Source: Bordetella parapertussis (GTDB lineage Bacteria > Pseudomonadota > Gammaproteobacteria > Burkholderiales > Burkholderiaceae_C). Taken from it: 35,258 nucleotides of DNA. Positions 1 through 7,936 of this stretch are shown here, piece by piece. The stretch lies in assembly GCA_945882755.1 (NCBI GenBank), contig CAMCWS010000010.1, forward strand, positions 1 to 35,258. Reading direction: 5' to 3'. The notes under the pieces are model-generated. The model ran no database searches. It worked only from the letters and a program-made list of their open reading frames with translations, and was not told the origin of the DNA. The position numbers and the translations under genes were made by a program. Every line of letters begins with the position of its first letter. The stretch's first letter is position 1.

Positions 1-160
1 CGGACTCGGGCAGTTCAGCTTGACGCATCTCGTGCGAATTGAAATCGCAATAAGGGCATTTCTTCAAACACCACGGCAGGTGCACATACACAGACAATGG
101 CGGCAACGAGGGCAGCGACAAGGTGCCTGCCCGCATCAAATGCTGAATATCCAGCTTCAT
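1..160 (-). CDS. hemW: HemW-like radical SAM protein, N-terminal part (runs off the window)
   Basis: Only the first 53 codons are inside the window. The translation begins [12 protein letters not shown] and reaches VYVHLPWCLKKCPYC, which holds the CxxxCxxC cysteines that bind the radical SAM [4Fe-4S] cluster and the preceding YVHLPWC segment typical of HemN/HemW. HemW proteins resemble coproporphyrinogen III oxidase but are known as heme chaperones rather than enzymes of heme synthesis. The ATG at 158-160 overlaps the stop codon of rdgB (ATGA at 157-160), so the gene is the third member of an rph-rdgB-hemW operon read leftwards. The assignment to HemW rather than HemN rests on this gene neighbourhood and on the short N-terminus before the cysteine motif; the C-terminal part is not available for checking. 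Confidence 0.85.
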   Translation of the reverse strand, partial: MKLDIQHLMRAGTLSLPSLPPLSVYVHLPWCLKKCPYCDFNSHEMRQAELPES

Positions 161-774
161 GAAAACCAGCGAGATTGCATCAATGCCAACATGGCTTTGG
201 CCGCTTGGCCTCGGTGGCTGAGGGCATTTTTTTCATCCTCTGGCATTTGGGCAAAAGTTTTGCCCATGGAGGGAATCCACATCACGGGGTCAAAACCAAA
301 ACCTTTGTCACCCAAGGGTTCGGTGGTGATTTCCCCCACCGCACGGCCTGTGGCAATCAAGGGTTCTGGGTCTTGGGCACTGCGTACCGCCACCAAGGTG
401 CTGACCAAGGCCGCGCGACGTTGTGTCACGCCCACCATTTGTTCTAGCAAAGCCTTGCGGTTGTTGTCGTCGCTTTTGGGGTAGCCAAACTGGGTGCAAT
501 AGAAAGCTGTTTGCACTCCGGGCAAACCACCAAAAGCATCCACACACAAACCTGCATCGTCTGCAATAGCGGGCAAACCGCTGTGCAAACTCGCATGACG
601 CGCCTTGGCCAAGGCGTTTTCAACGAAGGTGTGAAAAGGTTCTTCAGCCTCTGGAATGTTTAAGCTGGATTGGGCTACCAGCTTGACACCCAAGGGCGCA
701 AACAGGGCTTGAAGCTCGACTAACTTGCCCGCATTGTTCGACGCCAAAACCAAGGTAGGGGTTGCCACACTCAT
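157..774 (-). CDS. rdgB: dITP/XTP pyrophosphatase (RdgB/HAM1 family)
   Basis: This 205-residue protein is a house-cleaning nucleotidase that hydrolyses non-canonical purine triphosphates (dITP, XTP, ITP) to the monophosphate, keeping deaminated bases out of DNA and RNA. Family marks are the N-terminal phosphate-binding SNNAGKL (about residues 12-18), the central [16 protein letters not shown] metal/substrate segment, and the C-terminal [10 protein letters not shown] and SHRGQA motifs. Length is normal for the family (about 195-205). It overlaps rph upstream and hemW downstream by 4 bp each, which indicates translational coupling. No frameshift or missing motif is seen. Confidence 0.95.
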   Translation of the reverse strand: MSVATPTLVLASNNAGKLVELQALFAPLGVKLVAQSSLNIPEAEEPFHTFVENALAKARHASLHSGLPAIADDAGLCVDAFGGLPGVQTAFYCTQFGYPKSDDNNRKALLEQMVGVTQRRAALVSTLVAVRSAQDPEPLIATGRAVGEITTEPLGDKGFGFDPVMWIPSMGKTFAQMPEDEKNALSHRGQAAKAMLALMQSRWFS

Positions 775-1499
775 TCGCTCAAGGCCTTATGTTGCAAGCT
801 GATCAATTCACGAATGCCCTTGTCCGCCAAAGACAGCAAGCTGTCCATTTCAACGCGGGTAAATGCAACGCCTTCCGCTGTACCCTGCACTTCGACAAAC
901 CCGCCGTCACTGGTCATGACCACATTCATATCGGTGTCGCACACAGAGTCTTCGGTGTATTCCAAGTCCAGTAAAGCTTGACCATGCAGCAGTCCCACAG
1001 AAATGGCCGCAACATGGTGCGTGATGGGCGAAGCAGTGATCAAGCCCTTGGCAATCAAACCATTAACCGCGTCTTGTGCCGCCACAAAAGCACCCGTGAT
1101 GGCTGCAGTGCGGGTGCCGCCATCGGCTTGCAAGACATCGCAGTCAAGCTGAATCGTGCGCTCTCCAAGCTTCTTCAAGTCGAATACCGCTCGCATAGAA
1201 CGACCAATCAAGCGCTGAATCTCTTGGGTGCGACCACTTTGCTTGCCCTTGGCGGCCTCACGGTCGCTGCGGGTATGGGTAGCGCGGGGCAACATGCCGT
1301 ACTCAGCAGTCACCCAGCCTTCGCCGCTGCCACGTTTATGTGGCGGTACTTTTTCTTCAACGGAAGCGGTGCACAACACTTGGGTATTGCCAAAGGAAAT
1401 CAGTACCGATCCCTCAGCATGCATGGTGTAGTTGCGGGTTATGCGTACGGGGCGCAATGCATCGTTGGCGCGTTGAAGTCGAGAGGAAATGGTGCTCAT
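771..1499 (-). CDS. rph: Ribonuclease PH
   Basis: A 242-residue 3'-5' phosphorolytic exoribonuclease that trims tRNA 3' ends and takes part in rRNA turnover in the cytoplasm. The N-terminal [18 protein letters not shown] segment, the [29 protein letters not shown] region with its basic RNA-binding residues, and the [18 protein letters not shown] phosphate-binding core are all intact; length matches the family (about 238-245). It is the first gene of the leftward rph-rdgB-hemW operon and is divergent from yicC across a 95-bp spacer. A weak AAGGA lies upstream of the ATG. Confidence 0.96.
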   Translation of the reverse strand: MSTISSRLQRANDALRPVRITRNYTMHAEGSVLISFGNTQVLCTASVEEKVPPHKRGSGEGWVTAEYGMLPRATHTRSDREAAKGKQSGRTQEIQRLIGRSMRAVFDLKKLGERTIQLDCDVLQADGGTRTAAITGAFVAAQDAVNGLIAKGLITASPITHHVAAISVGLLHGQALLDLEYTEDSVCDTDMNVVMTSDGGFVEVQGTAEGVAFTRVEMDSLLSLADKGIRELISLQHKALSE

Positions 1500-1594
1500 A
1501 GCGGCGAAAGAATCCTTGTGTTTGGTTGGTCGCTATTGTCCTTCAAGCCAGCCTGGCAAGGCAGAGATAATGACCCTTTAACGAAAAGCCACCT

Positions 1595-2503
1595 ATGTCC
1601 TTACAAAGTATGACCGGTTATGCCAGTGCCCAGATCACACTGGTAGCAGAGGGTTCCTCTGAAGGTGCGCGTTTGGGCTTGGAAATTCGCAGCGTCAATA
1701 GCCGTTTCTTGGATGTGAGCTTTCGCCTGCCCGATGAACTGAGACAGCATGAACCGGCCTTACGTGAGCTGATAGGGCAACACATCAAGCGTGGCAAAGT
1801 TGAACTTCGTGCTTATTTAGAAGCCGCCCATAACAGCACCATTGCCATGCCGGACAAAGCTTTGCTGCAAAAACTCATGGAGATTCAACAACTGGTGCGA
1901 GGCACCATGCACGATGCGGCATTGCTGTCTGTTGCAGAGGTTATTCGCCTAAGCCATGGCCCCATGACACCCAACCAAGATTGGTCAACACAAGTCACGG
2001 CATTGGGCCAGCAGGTGCTTAGCCACCTGAGCGAAGCCAGACAACGCGAAGGGCAACGCCTAGCGGCTGATTTGCTGCAAAGAGCCCAACAATTACAGGC
2101 TTTGGCAGACCTTGCCCTGCCACTGGTGCCCAAAACCGTTGAAACCCAGCGACTGCGCTTCTTAGAGCGCTGGCGTGAAGCCATGGCCTTGGTTGATGCA
2201 CAGGCGTTGCCCGACACCATCCATGAACGCGCCTTGGCAGAAGCCGCCAGCTTTGCGGTTCGCGCAGATGTGGCAGAAGAAGTCACCCGTTTGAAAACCC
2301 ATTTGGATGAAATTGCCCGTCTGCTGCAGCAGGCTTCGCACAAGGAAGGTGTAGGCAAGCGTTTGGATTTTCTGATCCAAGAATTGCACCGTGAAGCCAA
2401 TACACTGGGCTCCAAGGCCAGCGCCATTGAGATGACGCGCATCTCTTTGGATATGAAAGTGCTGATTGAGCAAATGCGCGAACAAGTTCAGAACATCGAA
2501 TGA
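1595..2503 (+). CDS. yicC: YicC/YloC family endoribonuclease
   Basis: A 302-residue member of the YicC family, known as endoribonucleases. It begins with the typical SMTGYASAQ and ends with the highly conserved EMTRISLDMKVLIEQMREQ-VQNIE tail (E. coli YicC ends almost identically). The last codons and the stop (2483-2503) are also the left attachment site of the integrative element, so the tail has been preserved across integration. In the element-free chromosome the TGA would overlap the gmk ATG. The start ATG at 1595 is the only one giving the family N-terminus. It is intact despite the insertion at its 3' end. Confidence 0.95.
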   Translation: MSLQSMTGYASAQITLVAEGSSEGARLGLEIRSVNSRFLDVSFRLPDELRQHEPALRELIGQHIKRGKVELRAYLEAAHNSTIAMPDKALLQKLMEIQQLVRGTMHDAALLSVAEVIRLSHGPMTPNQDWSTQVTALGQQVLSHLSEARQREGQRLAADLLQRAQQLQALADLALPLVPKTVETQRLRFLERWREAMALVDAQALPDTIHERALAEAASFAVRADVAEEVTRLKTHLDEIARLLQQASHKEGVGKRLDFLIQELHREANTLGSKASAIEMTRISLDMKVLIEQMREQVQNIE

Positions 2504-2505
2504 TG
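2483..2505 (+). repeat. attL, 23-bp core overlapping the yicC stop codon
   Basis: Starts CAAGTTCA and ends GAATGATG, and encodes QVQNIE-stop of YicC. It matches 8949-8971 at 20 of 23 positions; the differences are at 2491, 2495 and 2497, and similarity fades immediately downstream. Confidence 0.85.
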
Positions 2506-2580
2506 TTCTCAATGGTTTTTTGCTGTAGCTTTACATCCTTGTAAAGTTATATAGATCAACAACTTACGATACATCTGCAT

Positions 2581-2610
2581 TTGACTTTGTCCGACTCAAT
2601 CCGGTAGTAT
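2581..2610 (+). promoter_or_regulatory. Candidate sigma70 promoter for the integrase operon
   Basis: TTGACT (2581-2586, 5/6 to the -35 consensus) and TAGTAT (2605-2610, 4/6 to the -10) are separated by 18 bp. A start about 7 nt downstream would lie on the integrase arm-type repeats, which would allow integrase or AlpA binding to repress it. Prediction from sequence only. Confidence 0.4.
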
Positions 2611-2640
2611 TTGTGTAGCTGCAAGCGTAGCTTTGTAGCC
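2610..2640 (+). repeat. Left arm-type integrase binding sites (GTAGC repeats)
   Basis: TTTGTGTAGC at 2610-2619, GCGTAGC at 2625-2631 and TTGTAGCC at 2633-2640 form a tandem set; a further GTAGC lies at 2525-2529 and an inverted copy AGCTACACA at 2673-2681. The first two, with the same 5-bp gap, recur at the right end (8853-8874). Binding by the integrase is inferred from position and repetition. Confidence 0.55.
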
Positions 2641-2647
2641 AGAGCAG

Positions 2648-2669
2648 TCCTCCTACAGGGGGATTTTTT
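2648..2669 (+). terminator. Rho-independent terminator/attenuator ahead of int
   Basis: Six-pair stem TCCTCC/GGGGGA (one G-U pair) with a TACA loop (2654-2657), followed by six T residues. It sits 22 bp before the int ATG and downstream of the candidate int promoter. It could stop read-through from yicC or attenuate int transcription. Confidence 0.6.
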
Positions 2670-2691
2670 CCTAGCTACACACAGGATTGAG

Positions 2692-3936
2692 ATGGGAAAA
2701 CTATCTGACGTTCAACTGAAAGCCTGGGTGCGTGACGGCACACGAATTGCAGGTAAAAGCGATGGTGACGGGCTGACGTTCACCCTGTCAGCGCAAGGCA
2801 CCGCCACATGGACATTGCGCTACAGAATCGCAGGGCGCGCTCGGGAACTGACACTTGGGAGATACCCCGATCTGTCGCTGGGCGAGGCCAGAAAACTCGC
2901 AGCAGCAAAGCGCGTCGAAGTTCAGCAGGTTATTGACGTTGCCGCCATCAAGCAGCAGAAAAAGGCAGAAGCCAAACAGGCCGCAAATGTCGAGCAACTA
3001 GCGAACCTTTGGCTAGACAACACCGTGCGCAGGCGGCATCAGTACCCGGAAGTCACTGAGCGCGTGTTCAAGCGTGACATCCTGCCAGCACTTGGCAAAT
3101 CCAACACCAAGAGCGTGACGACACCGGAAATCACACGACTACTAGCAAAGATCAACGCTAGCGGGCGTCCATCCATCGCCAACGACGCACTGAGACACAT
3201 GAAGGCCATGTTTGCGTATGGCGAGGCATTGGGTATGGTGGACCGAAACCCGGCTGAACGGATAAAGCTCGAACATGCGGGCGGGCAAGAAAAATCTCGA
3301 ACGCGGGCGCTCAGCACAGCCGAAATTGCCAAGCTGCTCAAGGCCATGCGCGAGGCAGGTACCCAGTTTGGACGGGACAACGAACTGGCAGTAAAGCTTT
3401 TGCTGGCGCTGGCCTGTCGCAAGATGGAACTGTTCGCAGCCAAGTGGGAGGAATTTGATTTATCAAACAATTTGTGGCGCATCCCTGCCACCCGTATCAA
3501 AACCAGAGAGTCTCGGGAACTGGCACTGGCACCAGCGGTGATTGAGTGGCTTCAAGAGCTCAAGATCAGAGCCTGCGGCAGCGACTATGTTTTTCCAGCA
3601 CGGAGGGAAAGCAAGCGAAAGCGGTTTCCTCACGTGTCACCTGACACCACCTGGCGCGCTCTGCACGATTTAAATCACGGGCTCGAAGCGTTCACAGTGC
3701 ATGATCTACGGCGGACGTCACGCAGCCTAATGGCTGACATTGGTGTGCACTTCGATGTAGCCGAGAAAATCTTGGGCCACAAGCTCCCAGGCGTTGCACA
3801 TGTCTATGACCGTGGCGGCTCCTTGGAGCAGCAGCGCACAGCATTAGAAAAAGTAGCGGGTGCACTGGTACGTCTAGAAAGTAGCAAGCAAGAATCAAAG
3901 ATCATCCAAATTTCAGACATGCGGAGGCAGTCGTGA
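2692..3936 (+). CDS. int: Tyrosine recombinase/integrase with DUF4102-type arm-binding domain
   Basis: A 414-residue integrase of the P4/CP4-57 type. Residues about 1-85 form the arm-type DNA-binding domain (LTLGRYPDLSLGEARKLA at 53-70 is characteristic), about 95-190 the core-binding SAM-like domain, and about 205-385 the catalytic domain. Visible catalytic residues are R243 (ALACRKMEL), H337 and R340 in HDLRRT, H363 in LGHK and the nucleophile Y372 in VYDR. The ATG at 2692 is preferred over an upstream in-frame TTG at 2611 because AGGA lies 7 nt before it and family proteins begin there. It lies next to attL, as expected for the gene that makes the site. Its stop overlaps the next gene (GTGA at 3933-3936). 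Confidence 0.95.
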   Translation: MGKLSDVQLKAWVRDGTRIAGKSDGDGLTFTLSAQGTATWTLRYRIAGRARELTLGRYPDLSLGEARKLAAAKRVEVQQVIDVAAIKQQKKAEAKQAANVEQLANLWLDNTVRRRHQYPEVTERVFKRDILPALGKSNTKSVTTPEITRLLAKINASGRPSIANDALRHMKAMFAYGEALGMVDRNPAERIKLEHAGGQEKSRTRALSTAEIAKLLKAMREAGTQFGRDNELAVKLLLALACRKMELFAAKWEEFDLSNNLWRIPATRIKTRESRELALAPAVIEWLQELKIRACGSDYVFPARRESKRKRFPHVSPDTTWRALHDLNHGLEAFTVHDLRRTSRSLMADIGVHFDVAEKILGHKLPGVAHVYDRGGSLEQQRTALEKVAGALVRLESSKQESKIIQISDMRRQS

Positions 3937-4538
3937 GCGCGTCAGGTTATCAACAACTGCCGAGGTATTTAGTCCAGTTTTCCATACTTACAAGAGGAAT
4001 GGCCTGTTCGGATGATGTGGCAGCCATACTGACGGCGATTGAAAAGGCCGTCAGCGCCCCAACCCCCCGGACGACCCTGAATAGAGCATTGACACGCTTA
4101 CATAAACACCGGCCAACAGGCATGCGCCAAATGATCACATGGGTTGTGAGCCCCAAAGTCGTGGCTACGCTTAGGACAAAAGGAGCATGGTGGACTCACC
4201 CGCTCTGCGTCGAAGCCTTTGAAAAAATGAGCCAGGGAATGACACCCCACGAAGCACTAGGGATGCACCTACCTGGTAGACGTCCAAACATGGGCTTCTC
4301 CACTACCCAAGATGCAGCCCTCTTAGCAAATTTTTTAATTCAAACCGGTGCTCCGCGTGAGAAAGCGATTGAATGCGCACAAGGATTTAGAGAGCAATGC
4401 TTGCCTCCGCAGTCCGAAACAATCCCACAATTAAGACCTCTACAAGCAAGGCTCCCCGAGCAGTTTGGCGGTGTGGACTCGTCACTGGTGGCTACCCTGG
4501 AAGTCAAATACGGCATAGAAATACAAACGGGGGTTTAG
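3933..4538 (+). CDS. Hypothetical element protein, 201 aa
   Basis: I do not recognise this protein. It begins with GTG overlapping the int stop codon by 4 bp, so it is probably translated together with the integrase. There is no signal peptide, membrane segment or obvious catalytic motif. The sequence is soluble in character, with a helical N-terminal half (DDVAAILTAIEKAVS, TLNRALTRLHKHRP) and a middle part rich in tryptophan and histidine (GAWWTHPLCVEAFEKMSQGMTPHEALGMHLPGRRP). A DNA-binding or excision-related role is conceivable from position only. Base composition and spacing match the rest of the element, and the reading frame is open throughout, which supports it being real. Confidence 0.7.
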   Translation: MSASGYQQLPRYLVQFSILTRGMACSDDVAAILTAIEKAVSAPTPRTTLNRALTRLHKHRPTGMRQMITWVVSPKVVATLRTKGAWWTHPLCVEAFEKMSQGMTPHEALGMHLPGRRPNMGFSTTQDAALLANFLIQTGAPREKAIECAQGFREQCLPPQSETIPQLRPLQARLPEQFGGVDSSLVATLEVKYGIEIQTGV

Positions 4539-4574
4539 CAGCACGACAGTAGTGCACAGAAGAAAAATACTTAA

Positions 4575-4600
4575 GCCATCTTTCACCACTAGGAGATGGC
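4575..4600 (+). promoter_or_regulatory. Leader hairpin covering the alpA Shine-Dalgarno
   Basis: Perfect 7-bp inverted repeat GCCATCT (4575-4581) and AGATGGC (4594-4600), loop 12 nt, ending at the base before the alpA ATG. The AGGAG ribosome-binding site (4591-4595) is half in the loop and half in the stem, so folding would compete with ribosome binding. The role is inferred. Confidence 0.45.
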
Positions 4601-4801
4601 ATGGCCTCTACCGCTTCACCCACCGAGAGCTTTCTTCGCGAAAAGCAAGTTCGAAAACTAATCCCCGTCGCCCACAGCACCCTATGGGCTTGGGTTCGAT
4701 CTGGTCGGTTTCCTGCACCGTTAAAGCTGTCTGACCGTATTACCGTATGGCGGGATTCAGACGTGCTTGCCTTCATCAAGCGATACGGAGGCGAAGCATG
4801 A
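4601..4801 (+). CDS. alpA: AlpA-family excisionase-like transcriptional regulator
   Basis: A 66-residue winged-helix/MerR-like protein of the AlpA family, which in P4-type elements and proteobacterial phage-inducible islands activates or directs excision. The pattern FLREKQVRKLIPVAHSTLWAWVRSGRFPAPLKLSDRITVWRDSDVLAF is spelled out in pieces: the recognition helix region (STLWAWVRSGRFP, residues 25-37), then the wing ending in the conserved VWRDSDV at 48-54. AGGAG precedes the ATG by 5 nt. The stop overlaps the next ORF (ATGA at 4798-4801). A hairpin in its leader suggests translational control. Targets are probably the arm and promoter region at the left end of the element. Confidence 0.9.
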   Translation: MASTASPTESFLREKQVRKLIPVAHSTLWAWVRSGRFPAPLKLSDRITVWRDSDVLAFIKRYGGEA

Positions 4802-5136
4802 GCACCACACCGGATCCCACCCGCGACATCGGTGACTCTTGCTGCTCAAAATGTGGAACGCTGCTTCTGGTCAATGACAGCGCAATCGTTCATACAGACA
4901 TGCGTGATAACAGCCCGCTCGTCCTGGGCAACTGCTGCGCGGACCTAGTCATTGGCTCACTAATTCAAGACTTCGCCCAAAACATCAGCAGCGAACCTGC
5001 TATGGGCTATTGGATCAACCAACGCAATCCCGCTCGAATGAGAAGCATGGCCGACACAGCAAAACAGATAGCGCATGTGTACGAGCTGAATGTTGACTTT
5101 GAAGTCACATTTTTCAAAAAGGATTATGAGAAATGA
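4798..5136 (+). CDS. Small cysteine-containing hypothetical protein, 112 aa
   Basis: Not recognised. The ATG at 4798 overlaps the alpA stop and is preferred to an in-frame ATG at 4747 inside alpA; the downstream stop overlaps the primase start, so the gene sits in a tightly coupled alpA-orf112-primase unit. Five cysteines occur as CCSKC (residues 15-19) and CC (46-47), which looks like a small zinc-ribbon-type metal site. The second half (about 75-112) is predicted helical followed by a beta strand. Coupling to the primase suggests an accessory role in element replication, but that is only an inference from position. Confidence 0.7.
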   Translation: MSTTPDPTRDIGDSCCSKCGTLLLVNDSAIVHTDMRDNSPLVLGNCCADLVIGSLIQDFAQNISSEPAMGYWINQRNPARMRSMADTAKQIAHVYELNVDFEVTFFKKDYEK

Positions 5137-7493
5137 ACCAATATGAAGAGCTGATCCGCTATTCGCGCGGTGCCTCCAAGTTCGACAACAAACCCGAACA
5201 GCGTACTTGCCAATCGTTTGATGAATTTGAGCAAGCAGTTCTATCTGACAGGGCCCTCTACAAAGGGATGACTTACGTGTGCGCTCCGTTAGCCTCGGGG
5301 CCGCATTACCAGGACCCTGAAAGGTTTTCTGGTGATGATCACTGGCGCTTGAAAGACCGCGTACTCGCTCGGTCGTTCATTCCGTTCGATTGCGACTGGT
5401 TCGCCTCACCAAAGGACTTTCACTCGCTACTCGAGTACGCTGCCAGGTTCCGAGGGTTTGGGTACACAACGGCAAGTCACAGCGATAACGCACCGCGGGC
5501 ACGCCTCATTTTTGCAGCATCCCGGCATGTGGGCAGGGATGAATGCATATTGGTCTGTAAAGCCTTGCAATCCCAAATGCTCAACTCATTGGGCCCAGGC
5601 AGAATCAAATTTGACGAGTCTGTTTATCGTGGCGAGCAACCCGTGTACACACCTGTTGAGACATCTCTGGTCTATCACTTTGCTGGCAGGACAATTGACG
5701 TCGACTCACTGCTTGAAGGGGCACAGTTTGAGTACCCCTCCCAGAAAGCTGCCCCACAAAGACCAAGCCTACTCGATGCACTGCACACCGAAATCGGATT
5801 TGTAGCTCCCGACTTTGTTTCTGACGGTGAAGGCCGGGAAAGCACCATACTTCGCTACGCAAGTAGCCTTCGTTCGCAAGGCTTGTCTGAAGATCTAGTC
5901 AAACAAATTTGCTTAGATTACAACCAGCTACACGTCATGCCGCCGCTTGACGAGGCTGTGGTCTTGGATCGTGTCAGCCGGTACGCCGAAAAAAATACTG
6001 GCCCAAAAAATGCAAACTTGACATGGGAAACACCAATGCAAATCGGCAACGGGTTGCCTGCAGTCCCATCATTTGACACCAGTATCTTGCCAAGTGAATT
6101 CCGCGAGTGGATCACCGACATTGCCGAGAGGATGCAATGCCCCATTGAATTTCTGGCAGTGGGCGCTATGGTCGCCGCTGGTGCTGCCTTGGGGAATCGT
6201 ATTGGCATTCAACCGAAGCAACGCGACACTGGTTGGGTTGAAGTCCCTAATCTTTGGGGTGCCATTGTTGGGCGCCCAGGTGTGATGAAAACACCTGCAC
6301 TTTCCGAGGTCCTTGGTCCTCTCAAGAAAATAGAAGCAGAACTGCAAGATGCATTCCCTGCGAGCAAGGCACGGTACGAGATCGACCGTCTTGTCTACGA
6401 AGCCACTAAGAAACAAATTACTGCGCAGCTTGCCAAGAACGGTGGCTCTTGGACTGGCACATTACCACCCGAGCCCGAACCACCTCAACCTCAACGGGCA
6501 ATCGTCAGCGACGCCACCTATCAGAAACTTGGGCAAATTTTGAGTGGCAACCCAAACGGAGTGCTTGTATTCCAAGACGAACTGTCAGGGCTACTCAAGA
6601 GGCTTGATTCTGATGGCCAAGAGGCGGCACGAGCTTTCTATCTTGAAGCGTGGAATGGCAAGCACAGCTACACGTTCGATCGGATCGAGCGAGGCACACT
6701 CAAAATTCCAAGGCTCTGCATCTCAATGCTTGGCGGACTTCAACCGACCAAACTGAATGAATATTTGCGTGGCGCAATCTCGGGTGGAACTGGGGATGAT
6801 GGACTTGCACAGCGGTTTCAGCTTTTGGTCTACCCAGATATTAAAAGTGACTGGATGCAGGTTGATCGCCCCCCAAACATGACCGCAGCAATGAAGGCAG
6901 AGTCCATCTTCACACGACTAGCCAGCATTGATCCGATCGCAATCGGAGCCACCAAACATTACGAAGGCGCGATCCCTGTCCTCAAGTTTGACGAAGAGTC
7001 GCAAACCCAATTTAACCAATGGTGGAGTCTTCTCGAAAATGATCTGAGGCGAACAGTGCGACACCCTGCGCTTGAATCTCACCTGAGTAAATATCGGAAG
7101 TTAGTTCCAGCCATCGCCCTACTCCACCATCTAATTGAAGGCCAGAACGGAAGCGTCGGAGTTAGGTCATTGAATTGCGCACTGAAATGGCATATTTTTC
7201 TTTTTTCGCATGCCGAGCGGTGTTATGCAGGGATTTCGGAAACCAGTCATGCAGGCGCGCGTCTTCTGCTCAATCGCATCAAAAGTTCGGAAGTCCGAGA
7301 TGGCTTTACGGTACGAGATGTCTACCGTAAAGGGTGGTCTCTCCTTTCAAGCCCAAAGGAAGCGAACGAAGCAACAGAGCAGTTGTGTGATCTAGGCTGG
7401 CTGCGCAGCGTCAAGGATGAACGTAAAAGTCTCGAGGAAGGAAAGCCAGCTACCCGGTACTTTGTGCACCCGTCACTCAAGAAAGCTGCGTAA
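5133..7493 (+). CDS. Fused AEP-type primase and DUF3987 helicase-like ATPase
   Basis: A 786-residue replication protein. Residues about 40-190 fit an archaeo-eukaryotic primase fold: motif I FDCDWF with D86 and D88, motif II ASH ending at H116, and motif III around D161 (KFDES). Residues about 215-288 resemble a PriCT-type helical domain (ILRYASSLRSQGLSEDLVKQ). From about 318 on it is a DUF3987 domain: REWITDIAERMQCPIEFLAV, Walker A GRPGVMKT (380-387), and Walker B VLVFQDE with D482 and E483. Such primase-ATPase fusions drive replication of satellites and small integrative elements. The ATG overlaps the upstream stop by 4 bp; an AAGGA lies about 13 nt before it. Which replicon protein class it belongs to would need a profile search, but primase plus ATPase is well supported by motifs. 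Confidence 0.88.
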   Translation: MNQYEELIRYSRGASKFDNKPEQRTCQSFDEFEQAVLSDRALYKGMTYVCAPLASGPHYQDPERFSGDDHWRLKDRVLARSFIPFDCDWFASPKDFHSLLEYAARFRGFGYTTASHSDNAPRARLIFAASRHVGRDECILVCKALQSQMLNSLGPGRIKFDESVYRGEQPVYTPVETSLVYHFAGRTIDVDSLLEGAQFEYPSQKAAPQRPSLLDALHTEIGFVAPDFVSDGEGRESTILRYASSLRSQGLSEDLVKQICLDYNQLHVMPPLDEAVVLDRVSRYAEKNTGPKNANLTWETPMQIGNGLPAVPSFDTSILPSEFREWITDIAERMQCPIEFLAVGAMVAAGAALGNRIGIQPKQRDTGWVEVPNLWGAIVGRPGVMKTPALSEVLGPLKKIEAELQDAFPASKARYEIDRLVYEATKKQITAQLAKNGGSWTGTLPPEPEPPQPQRAIVSDATYQKLGQILSGNPNGVLVFQDELSGLLKRLDSDGQEAARAFYLEAWNGKHSYTFDRIERGTLKIPRLCISMLGGLQPTKLNEYLRGAISGGTGDDGLAQRFQLLVYPDIKSDWMQVDRPPNMTAAMKAESIFTRLASIDPIAIGATKHYEGAIPVLKFDEESQTQFNQWWSLLENDLRRTVRHPALESHLSKYRKLVPAIALLHHLIEGQNGSVGVRSLNCALKWHIFLFSHAERCYAGISETSHAGARLLLNRIKSSEVRDGFTVRDVYRKGWSLLSSPKEANEATEQLCDLGWLRSVKDERKSLEEGKPATRYFVHPSLKKAA

Positions 7494-7560
7494 TGTCAGT
7501 TCTGTCAGTGTGCTTGACCACAGGCTCAAGCCCCAAAACAACACGGTGAGCGCACTGACA
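7494..7560. repeat. TGTCAGT repeats and nested inverted repeats; candidate element origin
   Basis: TGTCAGT occurs at 7494-7500 and 7503-7509, and the second extends into an 11-bp inverted repeat with 7550-7560 (10 of 11, one G-T). Inside lies a smaller stem CTTGA (7513-7517)/TCAAG (7526-7530). Position directly after the primase gene suggests an origin; it may instead be a simple transcriptional hairpin. Confidence 0.35.
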
Positions 7561-7573
7561 TTACTGCCATTAC

Positions 7574-7918
7574 ATGCAGCCACCACAAATTGCGATGACC
7601 ATGAGAAACTACATCCAGAACTTACGTAAGGTTTCGGAGCAATGCTTAGCAGAGCCCAAGGTGAATACACGTGTCAGACTTACTGATGTAGAACCACTCG
7701 AAGCTCAAATTCATCGCTGGTGGGTCAATCTACCTCCCACAATGCAGCAACGAAAATTTCAGATTTGCGAAATAGCGGCGCAATGCCAAGGTAAATATCG
7801 AGATAGGCCCGCTTTACGGCAAGTCGCTTCGGCGCTCCGCTCTATTGGCTGGCACGAGGGTAGAGACTGGAGCAAACACGGGCGCAATGTCAGACTTTGG
7901 ATCCCGCCTGAACCTTAA
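7574..7918 (+). CDS. Small hypothetical protein with possible winged-helix fold, 114 aa
   Basis: Not recognised at family level. The C-terminal half (QICEIAAQCQGKYRDRP... and LRSIGWHEGRDWSKHGRNVRLW) resembles the winged-helix tail found at the ends of phage and satellite primases, where a GW-x-R-x-G-x-R-x-W pattern is common. It could therefore be a detached DNA-binding module of the replication protein. No convincing ribosome-binding site precedes either ATG (7574 or 7595), so the start is uncertain. It follows the primase after an 80-bp spacer that contains repeats. Confidence 0.6.
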   Translation: MQPPQIAMTMRNYIQNLRKVSEQCLAEPKVNTRVRLTDVEPLEAQIHRWWVNLPPTMQQRKFQICEIAAQCQGKYRDRPALRQVASALRSIGWHEGRDWSKHGRNVRLWIPPEP

Positions 7919-7936
7919 AGTAAAAACACTTCGTTG

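Noticed and set aside
2611..2691. N-terminal extension of the integrase from a TTG codon at 2611
   Set aside because: The added residues run through the arm repeats and the terminator hairpin, do not resemble the family N-terminus, and the ATG at 2692 has a good ribosome-binding site.
4504..4779. 91-codon minus-strand ORF
   Set aside because: Antisense to alpA and the end of the 201-aa gene; no recognisable protein features.
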